From the NCBI GenBank assembly GCA_012026855.1, contig VEOV01000039.1, positions 1 through 7,289 on the forward strand: a stretch of 7,289 nt of DNA, written 5' to 3'. Position 1 is the stretch's first letter; every line of letters starts with the position of its first letter. Positions 6,036 through 7,289 of this stretch are shown here, in pieces. The DNA comes from Geobacter sp. (GTDB lineage Bacteria; Desulfobacterota; Desulfuromonadia; Geobacterales; DSM-12255). A model generated the notes under the pieces. It ran no database searches. It saw only the letters and a program-made list of their open reading frames with translations, and was not told the DNA's origin. Both the position numbers and the translations under genes were made by a program.

Positions 6036-6938
6036 ATGAACACCACAATCAGTTGCAAGGAGCTGTTCGCCCGGCTTTCCGGCGGCAACGCACCGCTGGT
6101 AGTCGATGTGCTACCGCCTGAAATTTATGCCGTCAGGCACCTGCCTGGCGCCTGTAATGCCTGTGTCTATGAAATGGTCTTCCGCCAGGGAATTGCCGAG
6201 CTGGCGCCCGACCTGTCCCGGAGCCTGGTGGTCTATGACGAGACCGGCACAACCGCGGCAGCCGCCACGGCAAGGGAAAAACTGCTGGCAGCCGGCTATG
6301 GCGATGTACTGGTGCTCTCCGGCGGACTGGCCGGCTGGGCTGCTGCCGGCTACCCGGTGGAACAGGGGGGCATCACTGCAGAAGCCGCCGTCATCAGAGA
6401 TGGCAGGTACCGGCTCGATCCGGCCGCGTCGGTTCTGGAGTGGACCGGGCGCAACATCAACAATAGACACTACGGCCGGATCCCCTTCAGCCGCGGCGAA
6501 CTGGTCATCGACCGGGGGGAGCTGCGGCAGGGTGAAATTGTCCTCGACATGACCGGCATCACCAACCTGGACCTGAAGGACGACACCTACCGGCAGATGC
6601 TTGTCAGCCACCTGAAATCCGATGACTTCTTCGATGTGCAGCGTTACCCGGCAGCAGCTATAACCATCAGCGGCTGGCAGGCAATCAGCGGCGCTGCACC
6701 GGGAACGCCGGACCATGTCATTACAGCTGCGTTGACGATCAAAGGGGTAACCAGGGAGCTGAGCTTTCCGGCCATGGTCATGCCCCAGGAGGACGGCTCG
6801 CTCAAGGCGCAGGCCACTTTTGACCTTGACCGGACCGCCTGGGGGATCAATTACGGGTCAGGACGGCTGTTCGAGAAACTGGGCATGCATCTGGTCAATG
6901 ACCGGATCGATATCGAACTGTTCATCGTAGTACGCTGA
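6036..6938 (+). CDS. Rhodanese-like domain fused to YceI-family domain
   Basis: This 300-aa protein has two domains. Residues 1-112 form a rhodanese-like fold (LVVDVLPPEIYAVRHLPGA, then LVVYDETGTTAAAA, and VLSGGLAGWAAAGYPVE). Where active rhodaneses carry the sulfur-accepting Cys at the start of the loop after the VVY strand, this one has Asp68, so sulfurtransferase activity by the usual route is unlikely. A CNAC motif (Cys40 and Cys43) occurs just after the conserved HLPGA. Residues 124-300 form a YceI-like lipocalin-type domain (YRLDPAASVLEWTGRN, FDVQRYPAAAITI, LTIKGVTRELSFP, DRTAWGINYG), a family known to bind isoprenoid or lipid-like ligands and usually exported. No signal peptide is present, so this one should be cytoplasmic. 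The start is set by AGGAGGTG 5 nt before the ATG. It is followed 25 nt later by an ADP-ribosylglycohydrolase-family gene, probably in one operon. The ligand and role are unknown. Confidence 0.9.
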   Translation: MNTTISCKELFARLSGGNAPLVVDVLPPEIYAVRHLPGACNACVYEMVFRQGIAELAPDLSRSLVVYDETGTTAAAATAREKLLAAGYGDVLVLSGGLAGWAAAGYPVEQGGITAEAAVIRDGRYRLDPAASVLEWTGRNINNRHYGRIPFSRGELVIDRGELRQGEIVLDMTGITNLDLKDDTYRQMLVSHLKSDDFFDVQRYPAAAITISGWQAISGAAPGTPDHVITAALTIKGVTRELSFPAMVMPQEDGSLKAQATFDLDRTAWGINYGSGRLFEKLGMHLVNDRIDIELFIVVR

Positions 6939-6963
6939 ACAGCTACACCGGAAGGAGGTTGTC

Positions 6964-7289
6964 ATGTCTGCCACAACGATTCGTGACCGGGCTGCCGGCG
7001 CCATCATGGGCGCATTCATCGGCGATGCCATGGGGCTCGGTCCACATTGGTACTACGATCTGGAGGAACTGCGCCGCGACTACGGCGACTGGATTACCAC
7101 CTACACCGCCCCCAAACCGGGGCGTTACCATGACGGACTGCGGGGTGGGGAGCTTTCCCAGGCCGGCTTTATTTTCAGGCTGCTACTGGAGTCACTGGTG
7201 GAGAGGGGTGATTACGATGAAGCCGATTTCTGCCGCCGCCTGGACAACGAGCTGCTGCCGCTGCTGGACGGCACCCCGGTCAGCGGACC
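6964..7289 (+). CDS. ADP-ribosylglycohydrolase family protein (3' partial)
   Basis: The first 108 residues are visible and the frame runs off the window end. The N terminus RAAGAIMGAFIGDAMGLGPHWYYD (residues 9-32) matches the start of the ADP-ribosylglycohydrolase (DraG/ARH) family, with Asp21 in the conserved GDAMG turn. Family members remove ADP-ribose from proteins or small molecules with metal ions in the active site. The position where DraG carries Thr-Asp-Asp-Thr appears to be GGELSQAG (61-68), followed by a normal helix FIFRLLLESLVERG, so this is a divergent subfamily whose activity cannot be assumed. AAGGAGGT (6952-6959) lies 4 nt before the ATG at 6964. The 25-nt gap from the rhodanese-YceI gene and the lack of a terminator suggest co-transcription. 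No mono-ADP-ribosyltransferase partner such as DraT is in view. The C-terminal metal-binding motifs are outside the window. Confidence 0.82.
   Translation, partial: MSATTIRDRAAGAIMGAFIGDAMGLGPHWYYDLEELRRDYGDWITTYTAPKPGRYHDGLRGGELSQAGFIFRLLLESLVERGDYDEADFCRRLDNELLPLLDGTPVSG

Noticed and set aside
6111..6716. A 201-codon minus-strand frame opposite the rhodanese-YceI gene
   Set aside because: It has no domain and is fully covered by the recognised two-domain protein on the other strand.

Overview
The window is about 60% G+C, densely coded and free of mobile elements, RNA genes or CRISPR arrays. Gene content and protein style suggest a chromosomal segment of a Gram-negative proteobacterium or Desulfuromonadota-like organism (Geobacter/Pelobacter relatives). 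The clues are a CopD-like plus cytochrome b5-like membrane protein, a multi-PAS histidine kinase, a DUF309 protein and a rhodanese-YceI fusion. The taxonomic call is inference from style, not from a marker gene.

Layout. Bases 2-2647 (+ strand) hold the 3' end of a membrane protein gene with a CopD-like region and a cytochrome b5-like heme/steroid-binding domain. It is followed 30 nt later by a soluble histidine kinase with three PAS domains. Bases 2727-3595 (- strand) hold a probable two-gene unit, a DoxX-family membrane protein then a DUF309 protein, read from a recognisable sigma70-type promoter at 3640-3668. Bases 3699-5839 (- strand) hold msrA followed by a long-form glyceraldehyde-3-phosphate dehydrogenase gene, ending in a perfect 12-bp-stem intrinsic terminator. 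Bases 5840-6035 are a divergent intergenic region with promoter elements for both directions, including an exact TATAAT on the + strand. Bases 6036-7289 (+ strand) hold a rhodanese-YceI fusion and, 25 nt later, the 5' part of an ADP-ribosylglycohydrolase-family gene cut by the window end.

How the genes may work together. No complete pathway is visible. There is a loose redox/stress theme: methionine sulfoxide repair, a cysteine-dependent dehydrogenase, DoxX, a predicted heme-binding membrane protein and a rhodanese-like protein. The histidine kinase has no response regulator beside it in this window. The most unusual items are the rhodanese-YceI fusion (catalytic Cys replaced by Asp, no signal peptide), the long GAPDH (N-terminal extension of about 130 residues and no acidic residue where NAD-specific enzymes carry one), and an ADP-ribosylglycohydrolase homologue lacking the usual Thr-Asp-Asp-Thr motif in the visible part. 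I found no convincing wholly new multi-gene system.

Two gene starts were moved downstream of the longest open frame because good Shine-Dalgarno sequences fix them: gap at 5208 and msrA at 5839.
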